From Candidatus Latescibacterota bacterium (GTDB lineage: Bacteria; Krumholzibacteriota; Krumholzibacteriia; JACNKJ01): DNA of 64,000 bases. A program made the translations under genes and the position numbers. Below, piece by piece: positions 1 to 8,120 of this stretch. Location: positions 124,001 through 188,000 of the forward strand of contig JACKDC010000001.1 in assembly GCA_020633725.1 (NCBI GenBank). The letters run 5' to 3'. The notes beneath the pieces are model-generated. The model was not told where the DNA came from and did not search any database. It saw only the letters and a program-made list of their open reading frames with translations. The number at the start of each line of letters is the position of its first letter. The first letter of the stretch is position 1.

Positions 1-257
1 GCCGCGCGCTGTTCGGGGGCGATCTCGGCGCGACGCAGCAGGCCGTCGAGGGTGTCCCCACGGCCGAAGCGCAGCGTCTCGCTGCGGCCTGCGGGCGCGA
101 AGCGGTCGGGGTAGAGCGGGGGGGCGTCGACGGCGGCCGCCAGGGCGGTTTCCGCGTCGACGGTCGCGACGGTGGCGTCAGGCGCGGCGCCCTCTCGGCA
201 GGCGCTCAGCGCGAACAGCAGGATGGCCGGCCACAGCGCCGGCCGCAGTCGAAGCAC
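1..257 (-). CDS. Lipoprotein with OapA/LysM-like N-terminus (3' part outside window)
   Basis: Reading the minus strand from a GTG at 257 gives a signal peptide ending in a lipobox (LFALSAC, Cys at about residue 20), so the mature protein should be lipid-anchored. After a short Ala/Val/Asp-rich linker comes a segment containing LRFGRGDTLDGLLRRAEI. This resembles the GDTL...LL...AGI pattern of OapA/LysM-like regions that precede M23 peptidase domains. Only about 85 residues lie inside the window, so the catalytic part, if there is one, is not visible. The gene starts 2 nt after the stop of the upstream POTRA protein, so the two are probably cotranscribed. A cell-wall peptidase or peptidoglycan-binding role is inference from that motif alone. 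Confidence 0.55.
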   Translation of the reverse strand, partial: MLRLRPALWPAILLFALSACREGAAPDATVATVDAETALAAAVDAPPLYPDRFAPAGRSETLRFGRGDTLDGLLRRAEIAPEQRA

Positions 258-259
258 GA

Positions 260-1507
260 TCAGCGTTCCTCCAGCAAAAACAGGGTGCGGGGCTCGCCCG
301 CGTCACTCCATTGAACACCCAGCGAGGCCCTCAGGCCAGGCCGCCCGGGCAGCAGCGCACCCAGTCCCAAACCCCAGTCGCCGGCGCCGTCCGCGCCCGC
401 CCGACGATACTCCCGGAAGCGCGCGGCTTCCAGCAGAACATAGGGCCCGAGCCGCACCGTCTCGGGCGGCGCGCCGCGACGCAGGCGGACGGGCAGGCCC
501 AGCAGCGGCAGATCGGCCCTGAAGCGTGCGAACTGGAACTCGCGCGCCGGCAGCTTGCCGCGTTCGGGCAGGTGGAGCCAGCGCCAGGCGTCCATGAAGT
601 AGATCTCGCTGACGGGACTCCGGTGCTGCGCCATGCCGCCGGCGACACGGCCCTGCAGGACCCAGCGGCCGAGCTGGCCCTCGCCGCTCAGGGCGGCCAC
701 GCCGTGGGCGTAGCCGCGTTCGTCCGTCGGGGACCGCAACTCGGCCTCGATGGAAAGAGCAAGTTCGGGGCCGGGCAGGGGCTGCTCCAGCGCGAGACGA
801 AAGAGGCCGTGGGCCTCGCTGCCGTCCGGATCGCGGCCGACGGGCGGGGCGCTGTCCATGCGCTCCCAGCCGCCGAGCAGCACGAGGCCCGCTCCGCCGG
901 GCAGGCGGAAACCCGGCCCCGCGAGGCTCCACCAGCGCGTGACCTGGCTCAGGCGGAAGGGGTCGTCGTAGTCGCTCACGCCGAACTCGAGGTGGAGACG
1001 GGGCAGTCGCGCGCCGAGGCGCAGGCCGTCCATCCGGAGGCTCGCCTCGGTGAACGAGCCCACGAACACGAGCCCCTCCCAGCTCTCGCCGCGTCCGAGC
1101 GGGGCGATGCCGGTGAGGCGGAGGCCGCCGTCGAGATCGCCGTCGTCCAGCGTGAACACCGTGGGCGCGACGCGGAAGACCCGGGCCTCGCGCACCTTCA
1201 GCAGGAGGTGCACGCCCTGGGTTCCCGGCCGGCTCTCCACCTGCAGGCTGCGCAGGTAGGGCAGGTCCGTGGCGCGTCGCTCCACGCGCTGCTCCAGGCC
1301 CGGCGCGTAGGGGCCGCCCTCGCTCAGCTCGAGATCGGCGAGCAGGCGCTCGCGGTCGACGCGCTGCAGGCCGCGGACGAGGATCGTCGCGACGCGGGTG
1401 TTCCGCGCGGCGGCCGCCGCGCCGAGGACGCTGGGCGCCACGGCCGCGAGCAGCAGCAGGGCGAGCAGAGCTGGCGCGAGAGCGCGCGGATGCGGACGGC
1501 GCGGCAT
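260..1507 (-). CDS. POTRA/surface-antigen-like outer-membrane protein (BamA/TamA superfamily)
   Basis: A 415-residue protein. Residues 1-30 form a signal peptide with a long Leu/Ala core. Residues about 35-105 read as one POTRA-like module (ILVRGLQRVDRERLLADLELSEGG..., then a LL-VREA strand). The remaining 300 residues alternate aromatic and hydrophobic residues with Gly-rich turns, as in a short Omp85-type barrel. BamA itself has five POTRAs and about 800 residues, so this is a small family member and its partner is unknown. I chose the ATG at 1507 because GGGGAG lies 7 nt upstream and the promoter at 1560-1588 would leave the next upstream ATG (1618) untranscribed. Confidence 0.6.
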   Translation of the reverse strand: MPRRPHPRALAPALLALLLLAAVAPSVLGAAAAARNTRVATILVRGLQRVDRERLLADLELSEGGPYAPGLEQRVERRATDLPYLRSLQVESRPGTQGVHLLLKVREARVFRVAPTVFTLDDGDLDGGLRLTGIAPLGRGESWEGLVFVGSFTEASLRMDGLRLGARLPRLHLEFGVSDYDDPFRLSQVTRWWSLAGPGFRLPGGAGLVLLGGWERMDSAPPVGRDPDGSEAHGLFRLALEQPLPGPELALSIEAELRSPTDERGYAHGVAALSGEGQLGRWVLQGRVAGGMAQHRSPVSEIYFMDAWRWLHLPERGKLPAREFQFARFRADLPLLGLPVRLRRGAPPETVRLGPYVLLEAARFREYRRAGADGAGDWGLGLGALLPGRPGLRASLGVQWSDAGEPRTLFLLEER

Positions 1508-1559
1508 GGCGACTCCCCGATTCGCTGGGCAGGCGACCGCGACGCGCGGCGCCTCGGGG

Positions 1560-1588
1560 AACTTAGGGGGAGAGCGGGCGGGGGTCAA
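1560..1588 (-). promoter_or_regulatory. Sigma70-type promoter of the POTRA protein gene
   Basis: On the minus strand TTGACC (1588-1583) and TAAGTT (1565-1560) are separated by exactly 17 bp. It lies just downstream of the terminator at 1619-1661 and 53 nt before the chosen ATG at 1507, so it would start a new transcription unit. Confidence 0.6.
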
Positions 1589-1618
1589 CGTCCGGCTGGA
1601 GGCCGAACGGGGGGCCAT

Positions 1619-1661
1619 AAAAAAGGGAAAGTAGCCCCAAGCGATCGAAGGCTACTTTCCC
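1619..1661 (-). terminator. Intrinsic terminator with perfect 12-bp stem
   Basis: Read on the minus strand, GGGAAAGTAGCC (1661-1650) pairs perfectly with GGCTACTTTCCC (1636-1625) around a 13-nt loop, followed at once by six T (1624-1619). This ends the transcript of the SppA-like fusion gene and prmA. The 183 nt between it and the prmA stop (1662-1844) hold no recognisable gene or RNA. Confidence 0.85.
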
Positions 1662-1844
1662 GGATTACCCCTGCTGCCCCTGTCTAATCAAGACGGATGC
1701 CAATCGCCCGCACGGCGTGCAAATCGCGCAATCTGGCCCCTGGTAAGGGTTTTCTGGACCCGACGCGCTCGGGCCACCGCGGCCTGCGACTGCCGAACTG
1801 CCTCGCCTGGAGCACAGCGCGTCCTCGAATGCGGACAGCGGGGC

Positions 1845-2756
1845 TCAGAGGCCGGGCTTGGCCCAGCGCTGGGCCACCCAGCCGTCCCGCTCGCGCTCGG
1901 CCTCCAGGCGCCAGCCGCGGGCGGCGGCGGCCTCGGCGATGCGCGGCGCCTGCTCGACGAGAAAGCCCGAGAGCAGGGCGCCGGCGCCCGGGGCCAGCGC
2001 GGCATCCAGCCGCGGCAAGAGGCGCAGGATGGGCGCGAGGAAGAGGTTGCAGAGCAGCAGCTCCCACGCGCCGGCCTCGAGCCCCGCCGGCTCGCCCCAG
2101 ACGAAGTCCAGCGCGCCGGCCAGCCCGTTCAGGTCGGCGTTGAGGTAGCTGTTGACGATGCAGGCGCCGTCCACGTCGTAGCCGCGGCAGGCGCCCGCGC
2201 CCCAGAGCCGCGCGGCGATGGAGAGCACGCCGGTGCCGCTGCCCACGTCGAGCGCGCGCGGCGCGGCGTGGCCGCGGGCGGCCATCCACTCGCGCAGCAG
2301 TTCGAGGCAGAGCCCGGTGGTGGGATGCTCGCCCGTGCCGAAGGCCTGTCCCGGCTCGATCACGAGCCCCAGCGGCGCTCCGGGGGCGACCGGGGCCGGC
2401 GGCCTGGCGTCACGCTCCCAGCTCGGCAGGATCTCCACCCCCGGCGCCACCGTGCGCCGCGAGAAGTGCGCGCGGAAGGCGGCGTCCCAGTCCTCCTCCG
2501 CGACGCTGCCCTCCTCCCAGCGCAAGGGCGCGCCCGCCTCGGCGAGGCCCGCGTCGAGGGCCTCGGCCAGCCAGCGCGAGAGCTGCTCGGGACCGGGCAG
2601 GGCGTCGGCCGTCTCCGCGTAGATCGAGAGCAGCGCCTCCGCGGCGCCCGGCTCGCGCTCGACGCTGAGGCTCTCCCAGCCCGCGATCAGCAGACGCTCC
2701 TCGAGGAAGTCGGCGAGGGCGGGTCCGACGCGCAGTTGACGTCGCTGCCAGATCAC
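1845..2756 (-). CDS. prmA: Ribosomal protein L11 methyltransferase
   Basis: A 303-residue cytoplasmic SAM-dependent methyltransferase that methylates lysines and the N-terminus of ribosomal protein L11. The family hallmark EPGQAFGTGEHPTT is present at about 130-145, followed by the SAM-binding motif LDVGSGTGVLSIAA, the acidic loop YDVD, and CNL at about 230, where most members have ANI. The N-terminal third is the L11-recognition region and is more divergent. The GTG start overlaps the stop of the upstream fusion gene (GTGA), so the two are translationally coupled. Length is normal for the family. Confidence 0.9.
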   Translation of the reverse strand: MIWQRRQLRVGPALADFLEERLLIAGWESLSVEREPGAAEALLSIYAETADALPGPEQLSRWLAEALDAGLAEAGAPLRWEEGSVAEEDWDAAFRAHFSRRTVAPGVEILPSWERDARPPAPVAPGAPLGLVIEPGQAFGTGEHPTTGLCLELLREWMAARGHAAPRALDVGSGTGVLSIAARLWGAGACRGYDVDGACIVNSYLNADLNGLAGALDFVWGEPAGLEAGAWELLLCNLFLAPILRLLPRLDAALAPGAGALLSGFLVEQAPRIAEAAAARGWRLEAERERDGWVAQRWAKPGL

Positions 2757-5323
2757 CGCAGCGGCGCCCGGCTAACGGCCGCGAGGCCGCTGGCGTCGAG
2801 GGAGAGGACGGCCGCGTCGGGGAAGGGGTCCACGCGCAGCGTCCAGGCGGCGAGGCTCTCGCCCTGGGCGGGCAGCAGCCCGGGCCCGGTCGCCCGCTGC
2901 CGCTCGCGCCGCAGGAGCCGGCGCCAGAGGCCGGGCCGGGCCGGCGGCGCGGGCATGGGCTGCAGGCGGATCTCCTGGCCCGGCGCGACCCGCGCGAGCC
3001 GGCGCAGCGCGGCAAGCGCCGCGTGCTTGCCGCCGATCTCGTCGACGAAGCCGTTCTGCAGCGCGTCGGCGCCGCTCCAGGGACGCCCCCTGCCCATGAG
3101 GTCCACCTCGGGCTCGCTGATGTAGCGCCGTTCGGCCGCGACGGCCACGAAGTCCTGGTAGCGCCGCGCCAGCTCGTCCTCGAGCTGTTCGCGCTCGCGG
3201 GTCTCCAGGGCGGGCGGACCCGGCGTGAGGCCGAGGGCGGCGCGGCCGTCGGGCGCGAGCCGCGGCGTGAGCGGAAGGCCCAGCCGGTCGGCGAGCGCCG
3301 CGCTGTCGAGGCGGCCGCCCCAGAGGCCGATGCCGGCCGTCACGGTGCTGCGGCTGGCGAGGATGCGATCGGCATCGAGGCTGAGCAGGTAGGCGCCGCC
3401 GGCGCCGGCGCCGCCCATGCTCACCACCACCGGCTTGACGCGTCGCGTGCGACGCAGCTCGAGCCGCATGCTCTCCGCGGCCAGCGCGCTGCCGCCGCCG
3501 CTGTTCACGCGCAGCAGGACGCCGCGGATGCGCGGGTCCCGTCGCGCGGCGGCGAGGCGGCGCGCGAGGGCCTCGCTGCCGGTCTCGGGCCCGAAGAGGC
3601 CGAGGCCGTCCTCGCCCTCGACGAGCAGGCCGTCCACGTGGATGACCGCGAACGCCGGATCCAGGCCCCAGCGCCGCCGCGCGTAGTCGCGACGCGCGAA
3701 CCGGCGCCAGTCCAGTAGCCGCCGCTGGGACTTCGCCGCGTCCAGCCACTCGCCGAGCGAGTCCGGGGGCACGAGCGCGTCCACGAGCGAACGGCTCAGC
3801 GCGGCGTCCGGGCTGAGAAGGCCGCGGGAGAGCAGGTCGGGGACGTCCTCCACGGGCAGCCGCCGGCCCTCGGCCACGCCGCGCGCGACGGTGAGCAGGA
3901 AGCTCTCGGCGAGCGTGCTGTCGGCGGCGTGGGCGTCGGGGGAGAGGGACACCCCACTCAGGCGCGCTGGCGCGCTGTTCCGCGGGGCGAGGGAGACGAG
4001 CGCGGCCGGCAGGGCGGCCGTGTCCGTGGGGCCGCGCCCGGGTGGGGCGCTCGCCAGGCCGTCGAAGCGCAGCAGGCCGTCGGCGTCCAGCAGGATGTCG
4101 CTCGCGGCGCTGGCCAGGTAGTAGTCCTCGGCCGAGTACTCGTGGGCGTAGACCACCACGGGGAGGCCGGTGAGGCGGCGGAAGTCCAGCAGCGCGCGGT
4201 GCAGGTCCTCGCGCTGGGTCAGTGTCAGCGCGGGCTGCCGGAGGCGCAGCAGCACGCCGGCGAGATCGCGCGCCTCGCGGGCCTGGGCGAGGGCGTCCAG
4301 CATGGCTTCCGTGCCGTCCAGCGGGTCCTGCGTCGAGCCGCGCTCGGACGGAGCCCCGGCGAGCGTGAGGTCGAGGAAGTGCCGCCGGGGCAGGAGCGGC
4401 CGGGCGAAGTCGCGGTTGCTGAGCTCGAGACCCAGCGAACCGCGCCGCGTGCCCTCGCTCTCGCCGTAGCGGTTGGCGACGGCGAGGCCGGCGCGGCCGG
4501 GTCCCAGGGCCACGCTGAAGGCGAGGGCGAAGCGGCTGTCGTCGCTCCAGTCGAAGCGCAGGTGGCTGCGGCCGCCCAGGTCCATGTCGACGCCCACGGT
4601 GTTGGTGTACTCCCAGCGGTCCGCGACCTCGCGCTGGGCGACGTCCACGCTGAAGCTGATCCCGTCGCGCCGCGGCCTCAAGCCCAGCCCGAAGACGTAG
4701 CTCGGCGCCACGGAGCCGCTGTCCCCGGGCTCGAGGCCGCGCAGGCGGGGCCGGTCGACGTTCCGCGCGGAGAGGCCCACGGAGAACCAGCGCTGCCAGC
4801 GCAGCATCGCGCCGAGATCCCAGGTGGACAGGCCGTCGAGGGCGTAGGCGTCGCTGCGCGTCCAGCGGTAGGCCGCGCCCAGGCCGAGCTGCAGCTCGAA
4901 GCGGGGGAACTCGAAGCCCTGCGCGAGGCCGAGGCTGTAGCGATTGCTCGGCCTGTCGGTGACCGTGGCGCCGTCGGGGCTGTAGGCGTAGCCGGCGGGC
5001 AGGTCGCGATGATCGACGCCGAAGGCCAGCCGGCCGCCGGCCACCGCGCTCCAGTCGCCGGTGAAGCGCGTCTCGAACTGCGGGCCGAGGGCGTCCACGT
5101 CGGTGCCGGCGTGCAGGCCCAGGGAGTACAGCAGCCCGAACTCGCCGGGGCGCAGCGCCAGGCCGGCGGGGTTCGCATAGAGACTCAGCAGGCCATCCTG
5201 AACCGCCACTCCGCTGGAGGGCAGGATGGCGTCGTTGCCGGCGAGTCCGTGATCGGGGGGCTGTGCGGCGGCCGGCCGCGAGACGAGACTCAGCAGGCCG
5301 ACCAGCAGGATCGCGCGCCGCAT
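2753..5323 (-). CDS. Outer-membrane barrel fused to SppA-like (S49) domain, catalytic residues missing
   Basis: An 856-residue protein. Residues 1-20 are a signal peptide (cleavage after AAA). Residues about 25-310 resemble a PorV/UPF0164-type outer-membrane barrel: NPAGLA at 51-56, then many alternating aromatic strands. Residues about 315-790 are a double SppA-like region: EYSAEDYYLASAASDILL in the first half, GVLLRVNSGGGSALAAE and VVSMGGAGAGGAY in the second. Where E. coli SppA has AASGGY with the catalytic Ser, this protein has GAGGAY (Gly642). The YKSAVEP segment carrying the catalytic Lys is also not recognisable. It is therefore probably inactive as a protease. The start was chosen for GAAAGG 7 nt upstream and the signal peptide. 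prmA follows with a 4-nt overlap. An intact SppA lies at 16297-17319. Confidence 0.8.
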   Translation of the reverse strand: MRRAILLVGLLSLVSRPAAAQPPDHGLAGNDAILPSSGVAVQDGLLSLYANPAGLALRPGEFGLLYSLGLHAGTDVDALGPQFETRFTGDWSAVAGGRLAFGVDHRDLPAGYAYSPDGATVTDRPSNRYSLGLAQGFEFPRFELQLGLGAAYRWTRSDAYALDGLSTWDLGAMLRWQRWFSVGLSARNVDRPRLRGLEPGDSGSVAPSYVFGLGLRPRRDGISFSVDVAQREVADRWEYTNTVGVDMDLGGRSHLRFDWSDDSRFALAFSVALGPGRAGLAVANRYGESEGTRRGSLGLELSNRDFARPLLPRRHFLDLTLAGAPSERGSTQDPLDGTEAMLDALAQAREARDLAGVLLRLRQPALTLTQREDLHRALLDFRRLTGLPVVVYAHEYSAEDYYLASAASDILLDADGLLRFDGLASAPPGRGPTDTAALPAALVSLAPRNSAPARLSGVSLSPDAHAADSTLAESFLLTVARGVAEGRRLPVEDVPDLLSRGLLSPDAALSRSLVDALVPPDSLGEWLDAAKSQRRLLDWRRFARRDYARRRWGLDPAFAVIHVDGLLVEGEDGLGLFGPETGSEALARRLAAARRDPRIRGVLLRVNSGGGSALAAESMRLELRRTRRVKPVVVSMGGAGAGGAYLLSLDADRILASRSTVTAGIGLWGGRLDSAALADRLGLPLTPRLAPDGRAALGLTPGPPALETREREQLEDELARRYQDFVAVAAERRYISEPEVDLMGRGRPWSGADALQNGFVDEIGGKHAALAALRRLARVAPGQEIRLQPMPAPPARPGLWRRLLRRERQRATGPGLLPAQGESLAAWTLRVDPFPDAAVLSLDASGLAAVSRAPLR

Positions 5324-5461
5324 GCGTGGCCTTTCGTGCAGGGGTAGTGCCAGTGCGAACGCTGAATGATGTTCGAGACGCCGCGGGGGCGCAATTCGAT
5401 TCTTCGCCGCGAGGTCCCGCGGCCAGGCGCGGACGACGCCCTTGCGCGCGGCGGGACGTCT

Positions 5462-5472
5462 TGATATTATCA
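5462..5472. promoter_or_regulatory. Candidate operator (inverted repeat) upstream of arsR-type gene
   Basis: TGATA-T-TATCA is a perfect 5-bp inverted repeat around one base. It sits 29 nt before the ATG of the ArsR-type regulator in the 178-nt divergent region shared with the barrel-SppA gene. The sequence is A/T-rich in a very GC-rich setting and would suit a dimeric winged-helix repressor. Autoregulation is inference. Confidence 0.35.
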
Positions 5473-5501
5473 CGGACATCGAAATGAAAAGGAGGGCGCA
5501 C

Positions 5502-6131
5502 ATGAGCCCGTCGACACCGCAGACGCCGTCCACCGCGAGTCCCGCCCTCGGCGAGGCGCTGGAGCGCAGCATGGACTTCTTCAAGGCGCTGGCCAACGAG
5601 CAGCGCCTGCGCATCCTCGGTCTGCTCGCCAGCCGCCCGGCGGTGGTGGAGGAGATCGCCGGCGCGCTGGAGCTGACCCCCGCCACCGTGAGCCACCATC
5701 TCGCGCGGCTGCGGCGGGCGGGGCTCATCGGCGTGAAGAGCGACCAGCAGTACCGCGTCTACTGGCTCGAGGAGAAGCGCCTGCGCGAGGCGAGCCGCGA
5801 GCTGCTGCGCCTGGACAACCTCCGCGCCGGGGCGGGGCCCTTTCCCGAGGACGCCTACGCGCGCAAGGTGCTGGACACCTTCCTCTCGCGCGGGCGCATC
5901 ACGGCGATCCCGGCCCAGCGCAAGAAGCGCGTGGTCATCCTCGACTGGCTGGCCGCCAAGTTCGAGGCGGGGCGCGACTACCCGGAGCCCGAGGTGAACG
6001 CGCTCATCGAGCGCTTCCATTCCGACTACTGCTTCTGGCGGCGCGAGCTGGTGATGGGCAAGTGGATGCAGCGCGAGAAGGGCGTCTACCGGCTGCGCAG
6101 CGCGCCGGCCTCCGGCAGGGGCGGCGCGTGA
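5502..6131 (+). CDS. ArsR-family regulator with C-terminal DUF2087 domain
   Basis: A 209-residue cytoplasmic protein. Residues about 22-95 form an ArsR winged helix: FFKALANEQRLRILGLLA, then VEEIAGALELTPATVSHHLARLRRAGLI as recognition region. Residues about 130-200 match DUF2087 (IPAQRKKRVVILDWLAAKF ... PEPEVNALIERFHSDYCFWRRELV). I see no metal-binding ELCVCDL motif, so it is unlikely to be a metal sensor. The ATG at 5502 has a near-perfect AAGGAGGG 6 nt upstream. The stop overlaps the GTG of the NUDIX gene. It is divergent from the barrel-SppA gene and could control both directions. Confidence 0.8.
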   Translation: MSPSTPQTPSTASPALGEALERSMDFFKALANEQRLRILGLLASRPAVVEEIAGALELTPATVSHHLARLRRAGLIGVKSDQQYRVYWLEEKRLREASRELLRLDNLRAGAGPFPEDAYARKVLDTFLSRGRITAIPAQRKKRVVILDWLAAKFEAGRDYPEPEVNALIERFHSDYCFWRRELVMGKWMQREKGVYRLRSAPASGRGGA

Positions 6132-6625
6132 GCGGCTGGCGCTTCTGTCCGCGCTGCGGCGCAGCGCTGACGCTGCAGGAGCTGGGCGGGCGCCCGCGGC
6201 CCGCCTGCGCCTGCGGCGCCGTGGACTGGGCGAATCCGGTGCCCGCGGCGGCGGTGATGCTGCTGCGCGGCCGCGACCTGCTCTGGGTGCGCCGCGCCCA
6301 CGAACCGCACGCCGGGCTCTGGTCCCTGCCGAGCGGCTTCCAGGAGTGGGAGGAGGACATCGCCGCCTGCGCCCTGCGCGAGCTCGCCGAGGAGACCGGT
6401 CTCGCGGCGGCGCTGGGGCCGCTGGTGGGCGTCTACTCCGCCTACGACGACCCGCGGCACAACGCGCTGCTGGTGGTCTACCGTGCCGACCACGCGGGCG
6501 GCGAGCCCGTGGCCGGCGACGACGCCGACGCCGTGGCCTGGCACCCCCTGGACGCGCCGCCGCCGCTGGCCTGGGACGCGCACCGCCGCGCGCTGGCCGA
6601 TCTGCGCGCGCAGCTCGGCGTTTGA
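6128..6625 (+). CDS. NUDIX hydrolase with N-terminal zinc ribbon
   Basis: A 165-residue protein. Residues 6-31 carry CPRCG ... CACG, a zinc-ribbon pair as in NudC-like proteins. The NUDIX box GFQEWEEDIAACALRELAEETGL (G-x5-E-x7-REL-x-EE-x-GL) is complete at about 72-94, so pyrophosphohydrolase activity on a nucleoside-diphosphate-linked substrate is expected. The substrate cannot be told from sequence; ADP-ribose or NADH-like molecules are possible. The GTG start overlaps the regulator's TGA by 3 nt, which makes it the regulator's operon partner. Confidence 0.85.
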   Translation: MSGWRFCPRCGAALTLQELGGRPRPACACGAVDWANPVPAAAVMLLRGRDLLWVRRAHEPHAGLWSLPSGFQEWEEDIAACALRELAEETGLAAALGPLVGVYSAYDDPRHNALLVVYRADHAGGEPVAGDDADAVAWHPLDAPPPLAWDAHRRALADLRAQLGV

Positions 6626-6686
6626 CGTCGCCCGCGCATCGGCGTAGCTTCGGCCTGCGCCCGTGTCCGTCACCCGAGGGAGCACC

Positions 6687-8120
6687 ATGCACGACGCCCG
6701 CACCCCCGTGAACCCCATCGACGCCCTGGGCGCGGACCTGCTGCGCCGCCTGCTGGAGCGCGCGCTGTCGCGCGGCGGCGACTACGCCGACGTCTTCGCC
6801 GAGCGGGAGCAGCACCGTGTGCTGCGCTGGGAGGAAGGCCGCGTGCGCGAGGCGCGGCTGAGCGTGGGCGGGGGCGTGGGCATCCGCGTGCTCGCCGGCA
6901 CGCAGACGGGCTACGCCTACAGCGAGGACTGGTCGGAGCGGGCCCTCCTGGAGACGGCGCAGACGGCCGCGCACATCGCGGCGGGCGCGCCCGCGCCGCC
7001 GCCCGCCGCCCTCGCGCCGCTGTCCCTGCCCGATCGCTATCCCCTGCGCCGCGCGCTGGACGAGGAGACCCTCGAGACGCGGATCGGCCTGCTGCGCGCG
7101 CTGGAGGAGGAGGCCGCGGGCGGCGAGGTGGAGCGCATCCAGGCCAGCTACAGCGAGAGCCTGCGGGACCTCCTCGTGGCCACCTCGGACGGCGTGCTCG
7201 CGCGCGACCGTCAGCCGCTGCTGCGCCTGAGCTGCAGCGTGCTCGCCGCCCGGAACGGCCGCCGCGAGAGTGGCAACGCGAGCGTGGGGGGCCGGGCCGG
7301 CCTGGAGTTCTTCGAGCGGACGCCCGCGGCCGGCGTGGCGGCCGAGGCGCGTCGCCTGGCGCTGCTGGCGCTGGACGCCGGCGAGGCCCCCGCGGGCCCC
7401 ATGCCGGTGGTCCTGGGCCCGGCGGCCAGCGGCATCCTGCTCCACGAGGCGGTCGGGCACGGCCTGGAGGCCGACTTCAACCGCAAGGGCACGTCCAAGT
7501 TCTCGGGCCGCGTGGGCGAGCGCGTGGCGAGCGAGCTCTGCACGGTGGTGGACGACCCCACCCTCGCCGGCGACCGCGGGGCCATCAACGTGGACGACGA
7601 GGGCTCGCTCAGCGAGCCCACCGTGCTCATCGAGAACGGCGTGCTCGTGGGCTATCTCCACGACCGGCTCAGCGCGCGCGAGATGGGTGTGGCGCCCACG
7701 GGCAACGGCCGGCGCGAGTCCTTCCGCTACCATCCCATGCCGCGCATGACCAACACCTACCTGCGCGCGGGCGAGAGCAGCCTGGAGGACATCCTCGCCG
7801 CCACGCCCCAGGGGCTCTACGCGCGGCAGTTCAGCGGGGGGCAGGTGGACATCGCGCGCGGGGACTTCGTCTTCGACGTGACCGAGGGCTACCTCATCGT
7901 GAACGGCGAGATCGGCCCGGCGGTCAAGGGCGCCACGCTCATCGGCAACGGGCCGGAGGTGATGGGGCGCGTGTCCATGGTGGCCGACGACTTCGCCCTC
8001 TCGCCGGGCATGTGGACCTGCGGCAAGCGGGGACAGAGCGTGCCCGTGAACGTGGGGCTGCCGCACCTCAAGATCGACAGCATCACGGTGGGCGGCACCG
8101 CCACGGGAGGTGGCGCATGA
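6687..8120 (+). CDS. tldD: TldD metalloprotease subunit
   Basis: A 477-residue member of the PmbA/TldD family. TldD and TldE form a heterodimeric cytoplasmic metalloprotease that trims small modified peptides and unfolded polypeptides. The catalytic zinc motif HEAVGH is at 253-258, followed by the conserved LEADFNRKGTS. The C-terminal GxVKGATLIGNGPEVM region is also typical. The ATG at 6687 was chosen for GAGGGAG 4 nt upstream; a GTG at 6663 would add eight residues without a better site. The next gene, its partner, overlaps by 4 nt. Confidence 0.93.
   Translation: MHDARTPVNPIDALGADLLRRLLERALSRGGDYADVFAEREQHRVLRWEEGRVREARLSVGGGVGIRVLAGTQTGYAYSEDWSERALLETAQTAAHIAAGAPAPPPAALAPLSLPDRYPLRRALDEETLETRIGLLRALEEEAAGGEVERIQASYSESLRDLLVATSDGVLARDRQPLLRLSCSVLAARNGRRESGNASVGGRAGLEFFERTPAAGVAAEARRLALLALDAGEAPAGPMPVVLGPAASGILLHEAVGHGLEADFNRKGTSKFSGRVGERVASELCTVVDDPTLAGDRGAINVDDEGSLSEPTVLIENGVLVGYLHDRLSAREMGVAPTGNGRRESFRYHPMPRMTNTYLRAGESSLEDILAATPQGLYARQFSGGQVDIARGDFVFDVTEGYLIVNGEIGPAVKGATLIGNGPEVMGRVSMVADDFALSPGMWTCGKRGQSVPVNVGLPHLKIDSITVGGTATGGGA

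Noticed and set aside
1508..1618. Upstream ATG at 1618 as start of the POTRA protein
   Set aside because: It lies upstream of the promoter at 1560-1588, and the added 37 residues precede a good signal peptide.
1662..1844. Small RNA or tRNA gene in the gap after prmA
   Set aside because: No cloverleaf, CCA end or conserved motif on either strand; only the terminator beyond it is clear.
5337..5352. Minus-strand TGGCACTACCCCTGCA, a near match to the sigma54 consensus ahead of the barrel-SppA gene
   Set aside because: One mismatch in the -12 element, and the start site would fall within about 2 nt of the chosen ATG, leaving the ribosome site GAAAGG untranscribed.
2772..8066. Very long antisense open frame on the minus strand
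   Set aside because: It covers known genes in other frames, is extremely Arg/Ala/His-rich, and is a by-product of high GC and third-position bias. The same applies to many other long antisense frames in the window.
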